Shown piece after piece: positions 10,441 through 20,395 of a stretch of 64,000 nucleotides of DNA. The notes under the pieces were generated by a model that saw only the letters and a program-made list of their open reading frames with translations, did not search any database and was not told the origin of the DNA. Position 1 is the first letter of the stretch, and each line of letters opens with the position of its first letter. The translations under genes and the position numbers were made by a program. This DNA is from Prorocentrum cordatum (taxonomy: Eukaryota; Sar; Dinophyceae; Prorocentrales; Prorocentraceae): assembly GCA_963575745.1 (NCBI GenBank), contig CAUYUJ010007236.1:1-64000 (forward strand), given 5' to 3'.

Positions 10441-10622
10441 AGGACACGTACAGTCAACCCGCACAGCAGGGGTGATCGGTTTTCTAAGGTTACCCTTGCG
10501 TCCTTCCCCCTCGTCCCATCCTTGGCCGCTCTCGCTGGCCGCGCCCCGCTCGCAGCGTGTCGACGTGGCCTTCCCAGGCCCTTTTGCATCCGTATCGTGC
10601 GCCCTTATTACCCTGGTTGGAT
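10441..10622. repeat. TACAGTCAACCCGCA inverted-end repeat, copy 1
   Basis: It starts TACAGTCAACCCGCA, contains GGTTACCCTTGCGTCCTTCC and CATCCTTGGCCGC, and ends near GGTTGGATGTA. Copies are at 58634-58815 and 59355-59525. In the second copy the ends TAGTGAGGATG and CGTCCTCACTA are clear inverted repeats, so the family is probably a MITE. Confidence 0.65.
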
Positions 10623-11019
10623 GTAGCACTAGTATGCCCCTCTGTGTCCCAGAGGACGGCATTGCCTGTTGGCGTTCATCAAGGGAGGAAACCACCCGGA
10701 CCCGTTAATGGCGTTTGCTACACGGCCCTAGGCATTTACTAACTAGCCCTGCCCTGTTCGATTGCTTTTTGTCGGTGCGTTTACTAAGCCGCTTCGCGTG
10801 TCGGGGTGACTATTCTGGGGGTCTGCTCTCTAGATCGGAGGGGGGGGGGGGACGCCGCCAGCGCAGGGGGCTCGCCAGGGATGCCACCACTCCCGGGGGC
10901 TCGGCTCGGGCCCCCCGGAGCCCCCACGGGCGCGCGGGCGCGCGGCGCGGAGTCCACGCATGCGCTGCCCTCGTGGACTTCGCCACGACCTCTCTTGAGT
11001 ATCGCAGGGCTCGCTTCGA
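10623..11019. other. no gene seen
   Basis: Unremarkable GC-rich sequence with a short G run at 10842-10851. Open frames on both strands show no recognisable product. Confidence 0.3.
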
Positions 11020-11230
11020 CTCCTCGGGTTCGATCCGATCCGGTTTCGATTCGACACTGATTCGGTTCGATTTCGGATTCAGCTCTAGATTCATATTGTC
11101 CATGGAGGCCTGCGTGCCTGCCGAATGCCGCCGATTCGACGTCTCCCGACTCGGCGGACGCTTGCCGCCGATTTCGTTTTGATCGCCGATCCGACTCGTC
11201 AATTCGAGTCTGGGATCGCCGGGGATTGTG
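11020..11230. repeat. GATTCGATT-rich dispersed repeat, copy 2
   Basis: It has the same word order as 655-890: iterated GATTCGA, then GCCGATTCGACGTCTCCCGA, then GATCGCCGATCCGACTC. Confidence 0.65.
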
Positions 11231-12530
11231 TGCGTAGTAGCAGCGCCGCGAGTGGAGTCGTTACAACAAATCCGCGCAGACCTTGGGATGTGTGTATGTG
11301 TTCGTGTCGTTGTTTCGTTTTCTCTCCTCTTCGACGTCAGCGCCGCGCAAGCCACGATTCGAGCCGACAGTAACACTAGTAGCCTGCTTCAGCCCCTCGT
11401 TAACCCTTGTCCCTCCTCTTCCTCCAATACCTTCTCCTCTGATGCCTATCTTAGGTGTTCGATCATGGACCCTTTGCTCACCGCAACCGTCCAACTTTCG
11501 AGCCGAACACCGCCGAAGACCGCTGGAAACCGACGAATACCGCCGAAGACCGTCAGAAGACAGTCAGAGGAGCGCAGAAAACTGCCGAACACCGCCGAAG
11601 ACCGCGAGAAGATCGCCGAAGACCGCAGACGACTCCCCAAAGATGCCCAGGGCCAGTGGATAACAAGGGGTCCATCGTCGAATACGTAACCTACAGTGGA
11701 GACCCATGCCAAGAAACACCCTGCTTGCCTCCAGGATGCCCTGGGTTTCCTAGGTTTCGATGGTTCTGCTATGAAGCGCGCGACGCTCCCGCACCAAAAG
11801 TCAGTGGACGCCCTGGGGTCTCAGGGTTGGGTTTACTGTGAAAGGTTTCTTGTGGTCGAGCTCCTACTGCAACAAGGTGTCCATCGTCGAATGCGTAACG
11901 TCGTACGTGTCCATCCCCTGTTATCTTCTCAGCGCTCTGAGCCCCCCGTCCGTCTCCCCCATCGGCCTCCCTCCTCGCTCTCCCTCATTGCACCTTCTTT
12001 CTCCCGTGTGCCGTCCTCCTTCCTTCTTCCTCCCCCCCATCCCCCCCTTCTCTAGAATTGCAGAGTAAGAGCACGACTCCCCTCTCTTTCTCGGTGTCTA
12101 TCTCTGTCTCTCTCTCTCTCACACACCCGCCCACTAATCACTTACATCCCCTATTGATCCTCGTCCACCTCTCGTCCCCCTGTGCCTCTGCTGCCTTGTC
12201 TCGCCCGCTGCCGTTTCTGACCGAGGCATCTCAGGGAAGCAAGGTACCCATTGCACCCTCATAGTACCTTAGCCTGGTGCCCCCTCTCGACGAGAGGGCC
12301 TGGTTCACGTCTCAGACAACATATTGTGGTATGGCCTCTGGGCAGGAGCAACCACTGTCTCTCTCAGTCTGGATCGACACCGCTGGTGACAGCGACTGGG
12401 ATCCAGAGATCGGGCGACGTCTTTTGCGACGCGGTGTCTTTCTTCTATTTGTTTGTGAATCATTCTACGCATCCATATTGTTTGTGGCTTTTGGCTGTAG
12501 CGAGTTTGCGCATGCATTCCCCCCATCGGT
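11231..12530. other. no confident gene; short CCGCCGAAGACCG repeats
   Basis: At 11500-11640 the word ACCGCCGAAGACCG recurs about every 25-40 bp. CT-rich runs lie at 11940-12060 and 12085-12125. A plus-strand frame reaching 12865 becomes protein-like after about 12540 (MAGSVASGARWLLRLPPES, DDSQEERFQASQMLAARA) and may be an exon of the decayed ORF that follows. No family was recognised. Confidence 0.3.
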
Positions 12531-13149
12531 ATGCTGAGTTTCCTCGACGTCCTAGCGGTTGGCGGCGCGGCGAAGCTTACACGGCAGTACCTGGGACCGC
12601 GTCAGACATGGCTGGCTCAGTTGCATCCGGCGCCCGTTGGCTTCTGCGACTCCCTCCCGAGTCTCACTTCCAGCTTGGCCATACAGGAGGGGATGACAGT
12701 CAGGAGGAGAGGTTCCAGGCGTCACAGATGCTGGCGGCACGCGCCTTGAGTTCACCACGGGAGGAGCTATGGGACATCGTGGTGATGCATGCCGACAGCC
12801 ACGCGGACCGTCAGGGCGACCTCGTGGCCTCGGCTTCTCGCAGTCTCTGGTCGGTAAGCTCGTAGCTACAGGTGAATAGCAGGAGCGCGTAATGTTCCGT
12901 TGGCCGCTCCCGCTCAGATATGCCGGGGACCACAGTTTTGTTCTAGCCGTGATGCGTGGAGTTTTGTATCGTTCGGCAGGTGTCTCGCAGGAGGATGCCG
13001 CAGCCAGGCTACGTCTTCGGATATGGTCACAGCGATCCCACAGACGTGCCATTCCCCGCGTCGTCAGTCGCCGATCGATCTAGCTTGAGCATGTAGCTGG
13101 ACCGTCCAGGCCCTCCGTCCTACCGCTGCGAGGTGTTTATTTGTAGAGT

Positions 13150-14170
13150 GTGGTCAGCTTTGCGCTGGCCATGTTGGCGATCCTCCGCTTGCGGCGGGCA
13201 TGGGCCCAGCGCCGCATCCCGAGGTGGGCCAGACAGGTTCTCGACGTGGCAGCCCCGGACTTACGTGCAGCCGTAGCAGATTGGGATCACCCGCTTCTTC
13301 ACCATCTCTTGCGTTGCTTCCTTGGTCTTCCGCAGACGGAGGTGCCGGCAGTGGTGTGTATACTTGGAAGCCATGCTGGGCTGTATATGGGCCAGGCGGC
13401 GCTCGGGAGTACCGCGCTGCCAGGTCTGGGACGCGTGGCTGACGATGTCAGGGCGGCGCTCCACCCGACGGCGGGGCCAGGACGCCGCCTACGCTACCGG
13501 GTCCTTCGGCGCAGCCTGGATTCGTTTTTTGTCCTGCCCTGCTGCTGCGCGCGGAGAAAGCCAGCTTCCACTTCGAGGCCATTGCGATAAGACGCTACGG
13601 GCCCATGTGCAACGTCGAGGGCTCCCTCCCTGGAGACGGAGGCGACCAGTCGGAAGCGGGGAGCAGGTCAGCTCCACGCGATGCAGAAGTCCCGCAGGTT
13701 TATGCGCAAGCGCCCGCCGTCATGGAGAAGAGGCAGCCGTGCTTCGTCAAACTCGCCAGTGTGCTCTCGCCAGGACGCAGCTACCCAGAGACAGGGCAAG
13801 AGATCGCAGCCGCGTATCCAGGGCCCCAGTCGGAACCCGCGCCCTTCGGCACCTTGCATCGAATGCATCGCGGAGGATTACCACCTCACGGGGAGGTCGG
13901 CCCGCTGTGGATCCTCGAGGGTCGCCGCCTAGGTTTGCTGTTGACATTTCTCGCGGCCAAGTGGATGGCTCTCCCGCTGTGCACTCGCATCGGACGGCTA
14001 AAGCTCGGGGTCCATCTGTACTTGGCAGCGTCGATGGCTGGTCGCATCCTCAAGTCCTTCCACGGGCAGTGCATGGCCACGCGCCGCATCGGCATGCATC
14101 TGCGGAGGCCCCGCCTTCCGAGTGCCCGTCGGCCCCCCCTGCAGCTTCCAGCCGTGTTTCAGGAGGTTGA
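13150..14170 (+). pseudogene. decayed retroelement-associated ORF, GIY-YIG-like start
   Basis: The frame from 13150 reads through VLDVAAPDLRAAVADWDHPL and then AVVCILGSHAGLYMGQAAL, followed by DDVRAAL and RYRVLRRSLDSFFVLP. The spacing of an aromatic-Gly pair, an Arg-rich strand and a Phe-Val-Leu-Pro strand is reminiscent of a GIY-YIG nuclease fold, but this is weak. Near 13540 the frame shifts, and the protein continues as LLRAEKASFHFEAIAIRRYG, later FGTLHRMHRGGLPPHGEVG and LLLTFLAAKWMALP. I associate this architecture with multicopy ORFs of dinoflagellate retroelements; that is from general knowledge and was not checked. The frameshift suggests a dead copy, though an assembly error or unusual intron could mimic it. 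Confidence 0.4.
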
Positions 14171-14288
14171 GTGCCGCAGGTGGGTTGGAGCCTCTACAAC
14201 CTACATGGCCAGGACAATGAAGTTTGCGCCTGCGCGGGGGATATGCCAGCGTCCACCTCGGGCAGTCTGTGCAAAGATGCCCTGTTGA

Positions 14289-14954
14289 ATGGATGAGGTC
14301 TCTGCGGGCTGCTCTTGTGCCGAGTATACATCGAGTGCTCTACCTCGCCATCCTGAGGGGCCACCTTCGGCTTCGCGGCGTCTGCAGCGCTCGGGTGGGC
14401 CCCGGCGCCTTCCCGCGTGGTCTCGTCCACGCCGCGCCATGCGCGGGGCCCGAGCAGCGCTCGATCTTTGGGCCGCGAGGACACGGATTCCACAGCGAGT
14501 CCTACGGCGTCAGTTTCGGCATCTTGGGCAGCGGCTCCGTCGCAGGCGGGTCGCGCCCCAGGCGGCCCCCGCGCTCTGGCAGGAGGTGGGGCAGGGCATG
14601 ACCGACATCCTCGACGAGCGCAGCGAGTGCGTGGTCATTGCGGACGGCAAAGAGTGCGACAAGGTGCGGGCCTGCGATTGGTGTGACATGATGATGTACC
14701 TCCACCAGCTCGCGATGGCGGGGCCCGAGTGGGCCATTCGGCCCGACGTGTCGCCGCATGACGCGGCAGGGTGGATGTGGGGCCGCGCGGCGACGGCCCT
14801 CCCAGCGCGGCTGTCCACGCTGCGCTACCTGCCACCGCTGTCGGCGGACACGAAGCCGCAGCATGTCTTTCTTACGACCACAGGAAGATGGCTTCCCCCG
14901 TCGGTGAACGCACGTTTCACAGGCTCTTCCAGCGTTGCTGTCGCCGCGCTGTGA
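14289..14954 (+). CDS. unrecognised coding-like frame
   Basis: A 221-codon frame. The later part looks like real protein: ALWQEVGQGMTDILDERSEC, VVIADGKECDKVRACDWCDM, MMYLHQLAMAGPEWAIRPDV, and an end at ARFTGSSSVAVAAL. Cysteines are clustered at KECDKVRACDWCDM, but not in a zinc-finger spacing I recognise. It follows the decayed ORF on the same strand and may be its 3-prime part after a further frame change. The first 60 codons are Arg/Pro-rich and may not be coding. No function is assigned. Confidence 0.35.
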   Translation: MDEVSAGCSCAEYTSSALPRHPEGPPSASRRLQRSGGPRRLPAWSRPRRAMRGARAALDLWAARTRIPQRVLRRQFRHLGQRLRRRRVAPQAAPALWQEVGQGMTDILDERSECVVIADGKECDKVRACDWCDMMMYLHQLAMAGPEWAIRPDVSPHDAAGWMWGRAATALPARLSTLRYLPPLSADTKPQHVFLTTTGRWLPPSVNARFTGSSSVAVAAL

Positions 14955-15661
14955 AATGCTCGTCGGCGCCGGGCGCGTGAGGCTTTTGAGTCATCGGTCG
15001 GGCAGCCCGTGACCTGTCGTCGCGCAGTGGTCTCATTGCAGCAGTCTTCGATGCGAACCTGGCAGCTGCTGAGTTCCGGCAGCTCAGAGGATTTTTGCCT
15101 TAGAAGTTCGTTGTTCCCGGGCTATGTCAGAGATCAGCGTCATCGTTGCAGATGCCGATCAAGCTTTTGAACAGCGCAGTGCGTCAACGATCTCCGAGCC
15201 AGGGTTTGTTCGGAGGCTGGGCGCGGGCGCGACCCGCGTCGAACAGTCGCGCGTCCCCCAGACGCTGCCGTGGACGGGCTCGGCCCCCCCTGGATGGTTC
15301 AAGATTCCAGTATTCGACATGCACACAGCTCTGGTTGCCTTTTTCCTCGGTGTTTCTGGTATCGCTGGCTGGCATCATTGCAAAATGCGGGGCTCACCGA
15401 TTGTGCGTGTGTGCTTCCAGGAGTGGCCTTTTTGTTGTCATCGCGTGCTGGTTTGGGGTTCAAGCTCAAGGTGATGGGGCTCGGCTGGGCGCTGCTGGAT
15501 TCCGGCGGCCCCCCGGTCGCGAGAGGCCCCCAATCGGCCATTGCCGCTGCGCGCGCGACATCTTCAGCTTGATCACGCACTAATGTCGTCCATGTACTTG
15601 TGATTATTTTGGAAAGATCCACCCTGCGCGCCTCGGCCCTGCATCGAGCACCGAGGGCCCG
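14955..15661. other. no confident gene
   Basis: A plus-strand frame at 15124-15474 (MSEISVIVADADQAFEQRSA ..., with a hydrophobic stretch ALVAFFLGVSGIAGWHH) could be an exon. It has no recognised family. The rest shows no gene. Confidence 0.25.
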
Positions 15662-16528
15662 GTGGAACCGCGTCGCGCCCCCGAAGAACACCAACATGCC
15701 GCGGCTATCAGGCGAAGTGAGTCCCCGCCCTCGGGCCAGTATCATCACGCGGCCAGGCCAACCCCGCAGGGAGTTCTCGAACGTGCTTTCCTCGTTCGCC
15801 CAGAGCCTCGAGCTGTCCATAGGAGCTGCCGCGGAGTGGGCTCTGGAGCTGGCCGTAGAGCTATTCCTCGCGGGGTGCCCCCCCGACCTCGCCCCGGCGG
15901 CCGCCCGCGCCTCTACGCGGGGCGTCTCTGCTCGGAGGGCGCGGGCAGCGCCGCGCAGTTGGCGGCGCCGCTTCAGACATCCGACGCGCGACCCTCAGTG
16001 CACCGCGGGAAGGGCTACGAGCGTCGCTGGGGCAATTTGTCGCGCAAGAGCAGCAGTGGCCACGACAAACGCGATCGCGATCGCGACCATGATCGGCGAG
16101 GCCATCGGGGGATTAAGCGCGCCCGCGACCGCCAGGATCGTGGCCACGGTGCCAGGAAGGACCGCAAGGACTACACCCCTGACTACGATCGGAGTCGCGC
16201 CCGCGGACGCGGTCGCGACCGCCGCGACGACAGCAGCCGCCGCCGCGACAGTTCCCGCCGGCGGGGCGACCAGGCGGAGATCGTGTCCCTTCGCAAGCAG
16301 CTCGGGGCCAAGGCGAAGAACGACAAGGAGCGCGCCGCGCTCCTCCAGGACAAGAGGTGCCGCGAGAGGGAGCTCGAGCTGCGCGAGCATGGTGAGTATG
16401 TGGCGTCGGCCGTACCGTCCGCTTTCAAGAGCCAGACCGAGGAGTTCCGCAAAGTTCTGGCGCCAGATGGGTGCCCGCCCACGCCCGCAGCTCGCTCGGC
16501 GCCCCCGCGGCCTGGCTCGTCTTCTTAG
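15662..16528 (+). CDS. Arg/Asp-rich, coiled-coil protein (gag-like or nucleic-acid binding)
   Basis: From about codon 110 the frame has a long basic-acidic repeat region: SSGHDKRDRDRDHDRRGHRG, RARGRGRDRRDDSSRRRDSS. A predicted coiled coil follows (QAEIVSLRKQLGAKAKNDKE, then RAALLQDKRCRERELELREH) and then a short Pro-rich tail to the stop. RD/RS-rich regions are common in RNA-binding and splicing-associated proteins, and coiled coils with basic stretches also occur in retroelement gag proteins; the sequence does not decide between them. The first 100 codons are Pro/Arg-rich and may not all be coding, so the true start is uncertain. Codons end mostly in G or C. Confidence 0.5.
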   Translation: MEPRRAPEEHQHAAAIRRSESPPSGQYHHAARPTPQGVLERAFLVRPEPRAVHRSCRGVGSGAGRRAIPRGVPPRPRPGGRPRLYAGRLCSEGAGSAAQLAAPLQTSDARPSVHRGKGYERRWGNLSRKSSSGHDKRDRDRDHDRRGHRGIKRARDRQDRGHGARKDRKDYTPDYDRSRARGRGRDRRDDSSRRRDSSRRRGDQAEIVSLRKQLGAKAKNDKERAALLQDKRCRERELELREHGEYVASAVPSAFKSQTEEFRKVLAPDGCPPTPAARSAPPRPGSSS

Positions 16529-16564
16529 CTGCCGCGATCGGAGCTAGGTCGGGCCCAGACCATC

Positions 16565-16846
16565 GTGAGATCGAAGACGAAGCTGCCCCCCATGGGCAGT
16601 CGCGGGGAAGTTCAGGCGGTCCTGGCCAAGACGCTCGCTTCGGACAAGCATGCCCCAGGCTCCGCTCGCAAGGTCATCCTCGCCAATCTCCCTCGGGAGC
16701 AGCTCCCAGGCTCACGCGAAGACACGGCCGCAATCCCCATTGATGTTGTGCTTGGAAAGCTGGGGTGGGCCGTGGCATCCGACAACGCAGCCGAGCATCT
16801 GCGCGGTGTGCTGGGCGAGCCAGGAGTGCAGTCGCAATTGCAATGA
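16565..16846 (+). CDS. unrecognised exon after the Arg/Asp-rich ORF
   Basis: The frame reads KTKLPPMGSRGEVQAVLAKT, then SARKVILANLPREQLPGSRE, then DVVLGKLGWAVASDNAAEHL and ends GVQSQLQ. Composition is balanced and soluble. It lies 36 bp after the preceding stop in a different frame, so the two may be one gene separated by a small intron or a frameshift. No family was recognised. Confidence 0.4.
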   Translation: MRSKTKLPPMGSRGEVQAVLAKTLASDKHAPGSARKVILANLPREQLPGSREDTAAIPIDVVLGKLGWAVASDNAAEHLRGVLGEPGVQSQLQ

Positions 16847-16905
16847 TGTGTTCTCTCGTTCTTCGCGGGGGTCATCGCCGGCTCTTTCTGTGCGTCGTCT
16901 TTCAG

Positions 16906-17153
16906 ATAGGGGGACCCGACGCATTCAAAGTTCTCAAGCCTGATTGGGTGCTGAATTTGTCCCATGTCCGTGAGGCCCTTGCTATTCACATGCTCCTGAA
17001 TGCGCGCGAGTTTCCTCCAACGGTTTTCAGTTCAGGGGAGAGCGCTCTAGTCCAGAGCGCAGTTTCAGGAGCCTTGGGGAAGGCTCTCAGTAGTGCAATA
17101 GGTTTCGCGAGAGGAGGTCCTGTGTTTCCGTCCCTTTGGCTTTCTGCCGACAG
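16906..17153 (+). CDS. probable exon bounded by TTTCAG and GTACCT
   Basis: A pyrimidine-rich run and TTTCAG at 16900-16905 precede the protein-like frame IGGPDAFKVLKPDWVLNLSH, VREALAIHMLLNAREFPPTV, GKALSSAIGFARGGPVFPSL and LWLSADR. GTACCT at 17154 is a good donor. The exon would then be followed by an intron that contains the minisatellite element at 17180-17780. No family was recognised. Confidence 0.4.
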
Positions 17154-17790
17154 GTACCTTTCGCCGAGGATCCACCGTCGTGAAATGCATTTCGTGGCCC
17201 CATAAAAGGGGGCTCCACCGAAGGTCCCAGTGGCGCCGCCCGCATGCAGGGAGCTCCACCGAAGGTCCCACTGGCACCGCCCGCATGCGTCCGCCACCAC
17301 GCAATACAGCCATTGCTCCCTTCGTTTCACCCACCCAGTACAGCGTTTCGTGGCCCCAAAACGGAGTTCCACCGAAGGTCCCACTGGCACCGACCATGCG
17401 TCCGCCACCACCCAGCACAACCCTGGCTCCCTGCGTTTCACCCACCCAGCACAGCGCTTCGTGGCCCCAAGCGGGGCTCCACCGAAGGTCCCAGTGGCAC
17501 TGCCCGCATGCGTCCGCCACCACCCAATACAGCCATTGCTCCCTGCGATTCACCCACCCAGTACAGCGTTTCGTGGCCCCATAAGGGGGCTCCACCGAAG
17601 GTCCCAGTGGCGCCGCCCGCATGCGTCCGCCACCACCCAATACAGCCATTGCTCCCTTCGTTTCACCCACCCAGTACAGCATTTCGTGGCCCCACAGGGA
17701 GCGCCACCGAAGAAGATATTCACAATCGAGGTACTCACAGCTGCATATGGTTGGGTATTTCGCCAGGCTGTTTTTGATGTTTCTCCCTCT
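17154..17790. mobile_element. minisatellite-bearing element, copy 1 (~115-bp unit)
   Basis: About five units each carry CAGCGTTTCGTGGCCCC, GGGCTCCACCGAAGGTCCCA, GCCCGCATGCGTCCGCCACC and CAATACAGCCATTGCTCCCT. After the last GGAGCGCCACCGAAG comes a non-repeated tail: CACAATCGAGGTACTCACAG, CTGCATATGGTTGGGTATTT, CGCCAGGCTG. The same core and tail, with different unit lengths, occur at 28280-29745 and 61565-61675. This points to one mobile or conserved unit whose internal minisatellite varies. Long minus-strand frames through it are by-products. Confidence 0.75.
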
Positions 17791-18250
17791 CTCTCTCTCT
17801 GTCTCTTTCAATCCCTGTGTCTCCTGCTGACCCCGCACAATGTTCACATGGGAGTCAAACGTGGATATCACATACGCTCTCCGCTGTTTTACGTTTTGAG
17901 CGTTTTTGGTCATTTGACATGGAGCTCCCGCCGCAGCGGTGGCCACATTGCAGGACGAGCGCTGTGCCCCCATCGTTCGGACCGGCGCTCTCGCATCAGT
18001 GCGGGCCGCATTCCTGGATCCGGTTGTTTTCTCGTGTTTGCCGTCCCCCATCCGTTCCCTTTTTTGCGCCTTCCCCTGGCTCTCCTGCTCTAGTTGTTCC
18101 TCCTGCTCCTCCTCCTGGGCGTCCTTCACATCCACCCGCCTTTTCCTCGTCCTCCACAAATATACAAGTACTGCCTTCCTCGATTGCACACCGAATTGAG
18201 GATCAAACCTGCAACTGCCTAATCCGGGATGGAGGTCTTCCAGGACAATA
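17791..18250. other. no gene seen
   Basis: A CT run (17785-17815) continues the element tail. A plus-strand frame ends near 18200 without recognisable motifs. Confidence 0.3.
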
Positions 18251-19215
18251 TGGGAGAGGAGGAGGAGGAGAAGGAAAAGGAGGAGGACGGAGGAAGAGGA
18301 GGAGGAGGAGGAGGAGGAGGAGGATGACGACGAGGGGGGGGGAGGACGAGGACGGAGGAGGACAATAAGGGGGAGGAGGAGAAGGAGGAGGAGGAGAAAG
18401 AAGAGGAGGACGGAAGAGGAGGAGTAGGAAGAGGAGGAGGAGGAGGAGGAGGAGGAGGAGGAGGAGGAGGAGGAGGAGAGAGGAGGAGGAGAGAGTCCTT
18501 CGGCCCATCCCCCGCGCACCCGCAGGCCGCAGGACGCCGCCGCAGGCGGCACCGGGCTGGGCCCCAGCGCCGGCTGGGGCGCGGCCAACGCGCAGCTGGG
18601 GCCCGCTCCCGCCAGGAGCAGTAGGAGGAGGAGGAGGAGGAGGAGGAGGAGGAGGAGGAGGAGGAGGAGGAGGAGGAGAGGAGGAGGAGGAGGAGTCATG
18701 TCTCGCCCCCCGCTGGCCCCGTGTCTCGCGCCCATCTTGCTTCCGCTCCTGCAGGGCTGGGCGCCCAAGCAGGGGAAAAGGAGGAGGACGAGGGGAGGAG
18801 GAGGGAAGGAGGAGGGGATCAGGAGAACGGGTGATGGGAGCAGGAGGAGGAGGGAGAGGAGGGGGAGGAGGAGGAGGAGGAGGAGGAGGAGGAGGAGGAG
18901 GAGGAGGAGGAGGAGGAGGAGGATGGGGGAGGAGGAGGAGTCATGTCTCGCCCCCCGCTGGCCCCGTGTCTCGCGCCCATCTTGCTTCCGCTCCTGCAGG
19001 GCTGCGCGCCAAGCGGGGGAAAAGGAGGAGGACGAGGGGAGGAGGAGGGAAGGAGGAGGGGATCAGGAGAACGGGCGATGGGAGCAGGAGGAGGAGGAGG
19101 AGGAGGAGGAGGAGGAGGAGGAGGAGGAGGAGGAGGAGGAGGAGGGTAGGAGGAGGAGGAGGAGGAGGAGGAGGAGGAGGACGAGGAGGAGGAGAAGGCG
19201 GAGGAGATAGGGGGG
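18251..19215. repeat. GGA triplet tracts with a ~245-bp segmental duplication
   Basis: Four GGA/GAG tracts (18255-18490, 18620-18695, 18840-18942, 19085-19215) alternate with unique DNA. The block 18696-18850 is repeated at 18941-19096, including CATGTCTCGCCCCCCGCTGG and CTTGCTTCCGCTCCTGCAGG. The copies are nearly identical. This is a recent tandem duplication, probably mediated by the triplet tracts. Confidence 0.85.
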
Positions 19216-20120
19216 GCCCAATGGGAGAAACGGACGGATGGCGCACAATGGACGCGACGGCGCGGCGTACGGTCGCTCGGTTCGACACCGTCGCGGCGCG
19301 TGATCGGGCCGCGGGGCAGCGGCAGCGGCGGCTCTCGGGTCGCGCCCCATGGCGTTTCGAGGTCTGCCCCCGTTTTGCCGCCCACCCTCCTTGAGGCTTT
19401 GGTGTTTGAGTCCACACTTCTCGACCCTCGAGTTCTCGAGCCTCCACTCGAATCCTCGACCATCGGACCCTCGAGTCCTCGAGTCCCCGAATCCTCGCTA
19501 CCGTGGTCCGCGTCGTGCGTCGTCGCCGCCGTCGCTGTCACGGCCTGCCCTTGAATCCTCGCTCCTCGATCGTGTGGGTCTCCCGCGGGAGCGCGAAGAC
19601 GATCGCGCTTCGCGCGTCGGGCTCCAGGCAGGAGAGCTGCCTTCTCCGGGGCCTCGCGGGGTCATGCGCGGCGCGCGAGGTGGGGCGACCTACCTGGCAA
19701 CTGCATTCGTACGACGTGGCTGACCCGGGCGAAAATTGGACCCGCGTGGCTGCACATACTTCCAGCGCTTGCCCCTCGCATTTGAGATTGATCTACAAGC
19801 CACCACATGTGTAATATCCAGCGCCTGCCCTCCGCATGCCTCACCTGCGAATCCAGCCATGTGTCTTTCCCGCCGTGGTATCCTCGATCCTGGATCCTCG
19901 AATCCTCGACCCTTGAATCCTCGATCCTCGGTCTCTGTCGACGACGTCGCCTTTGCTTTTGTCCGTCGCAGTCGCCGTCGTCGCCCCTCGTCGCCACCGT
20001 CGCCGTCGCCGTCGGCGCCTGCTGCCGTTCCTCCATCCACGAGTCCTCGACCTGCGCGGTCTTCTCGGATCGACGCTGGACCTTTCTGGTGGCACTTCCA
20101 GCGCCGCGCCTTCCACCTCC
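19216..20120. other. no gene seen; TCCTCGA-type short repeats
   Basis: At 19425-19500 and 19880-19930 the words CCTCGAGTCCTCGA and AATCCTCGACC are iterated, a degenerate 8-10-bp repeat. GTCGCCGTC words follow at 19965-20015. No coding signal stands out. Confidence 0.45.
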
Positions 20121-20124
20121 CCCT

Positions 20125-20139
20125 CCCCCATCCTCCTCC

Positions 20140-20172
<33 letters not shown>

Positions 20173-20330
20173 TCCTCCTCCTTATCCTCCTCCTCTCCCG
20201 CCTCCTCCTCCTCCTCCTTCTCCTCCTCCTCCTCTTCCTCCTCCCTCCCTCGTCCTCCTCCTCCTCCTCCTCCTCCTCCTCCTCCTTCTCCTCCTCCTCC
20301 TCCTCCTCCTCCCCCTCCTCTTCATCCTGC
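20125..20330. repeat. (TCC)n tract
   Basis: Pyrimidine-rich plus strand. It ends at a partial copy of the TTGGCGCTCCGCG element (20319-20395), recognisable by TCCGCGCGCCAGGGAGGGGG. Confidence 0.9.
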
Positions 20331-20395
20331 CTGGCGCGTTCCGCGCGCCAGGGAGGGGGTCCAGCGCCGATCCAAGAACTCCGCGCGGACATCCG

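Noticed and set aside
17065-18768. 567-codon minus-strand frame
   Set aside because: It consists of translated minisatellite units and a GGA tract; unit length and flanks explain the openness.
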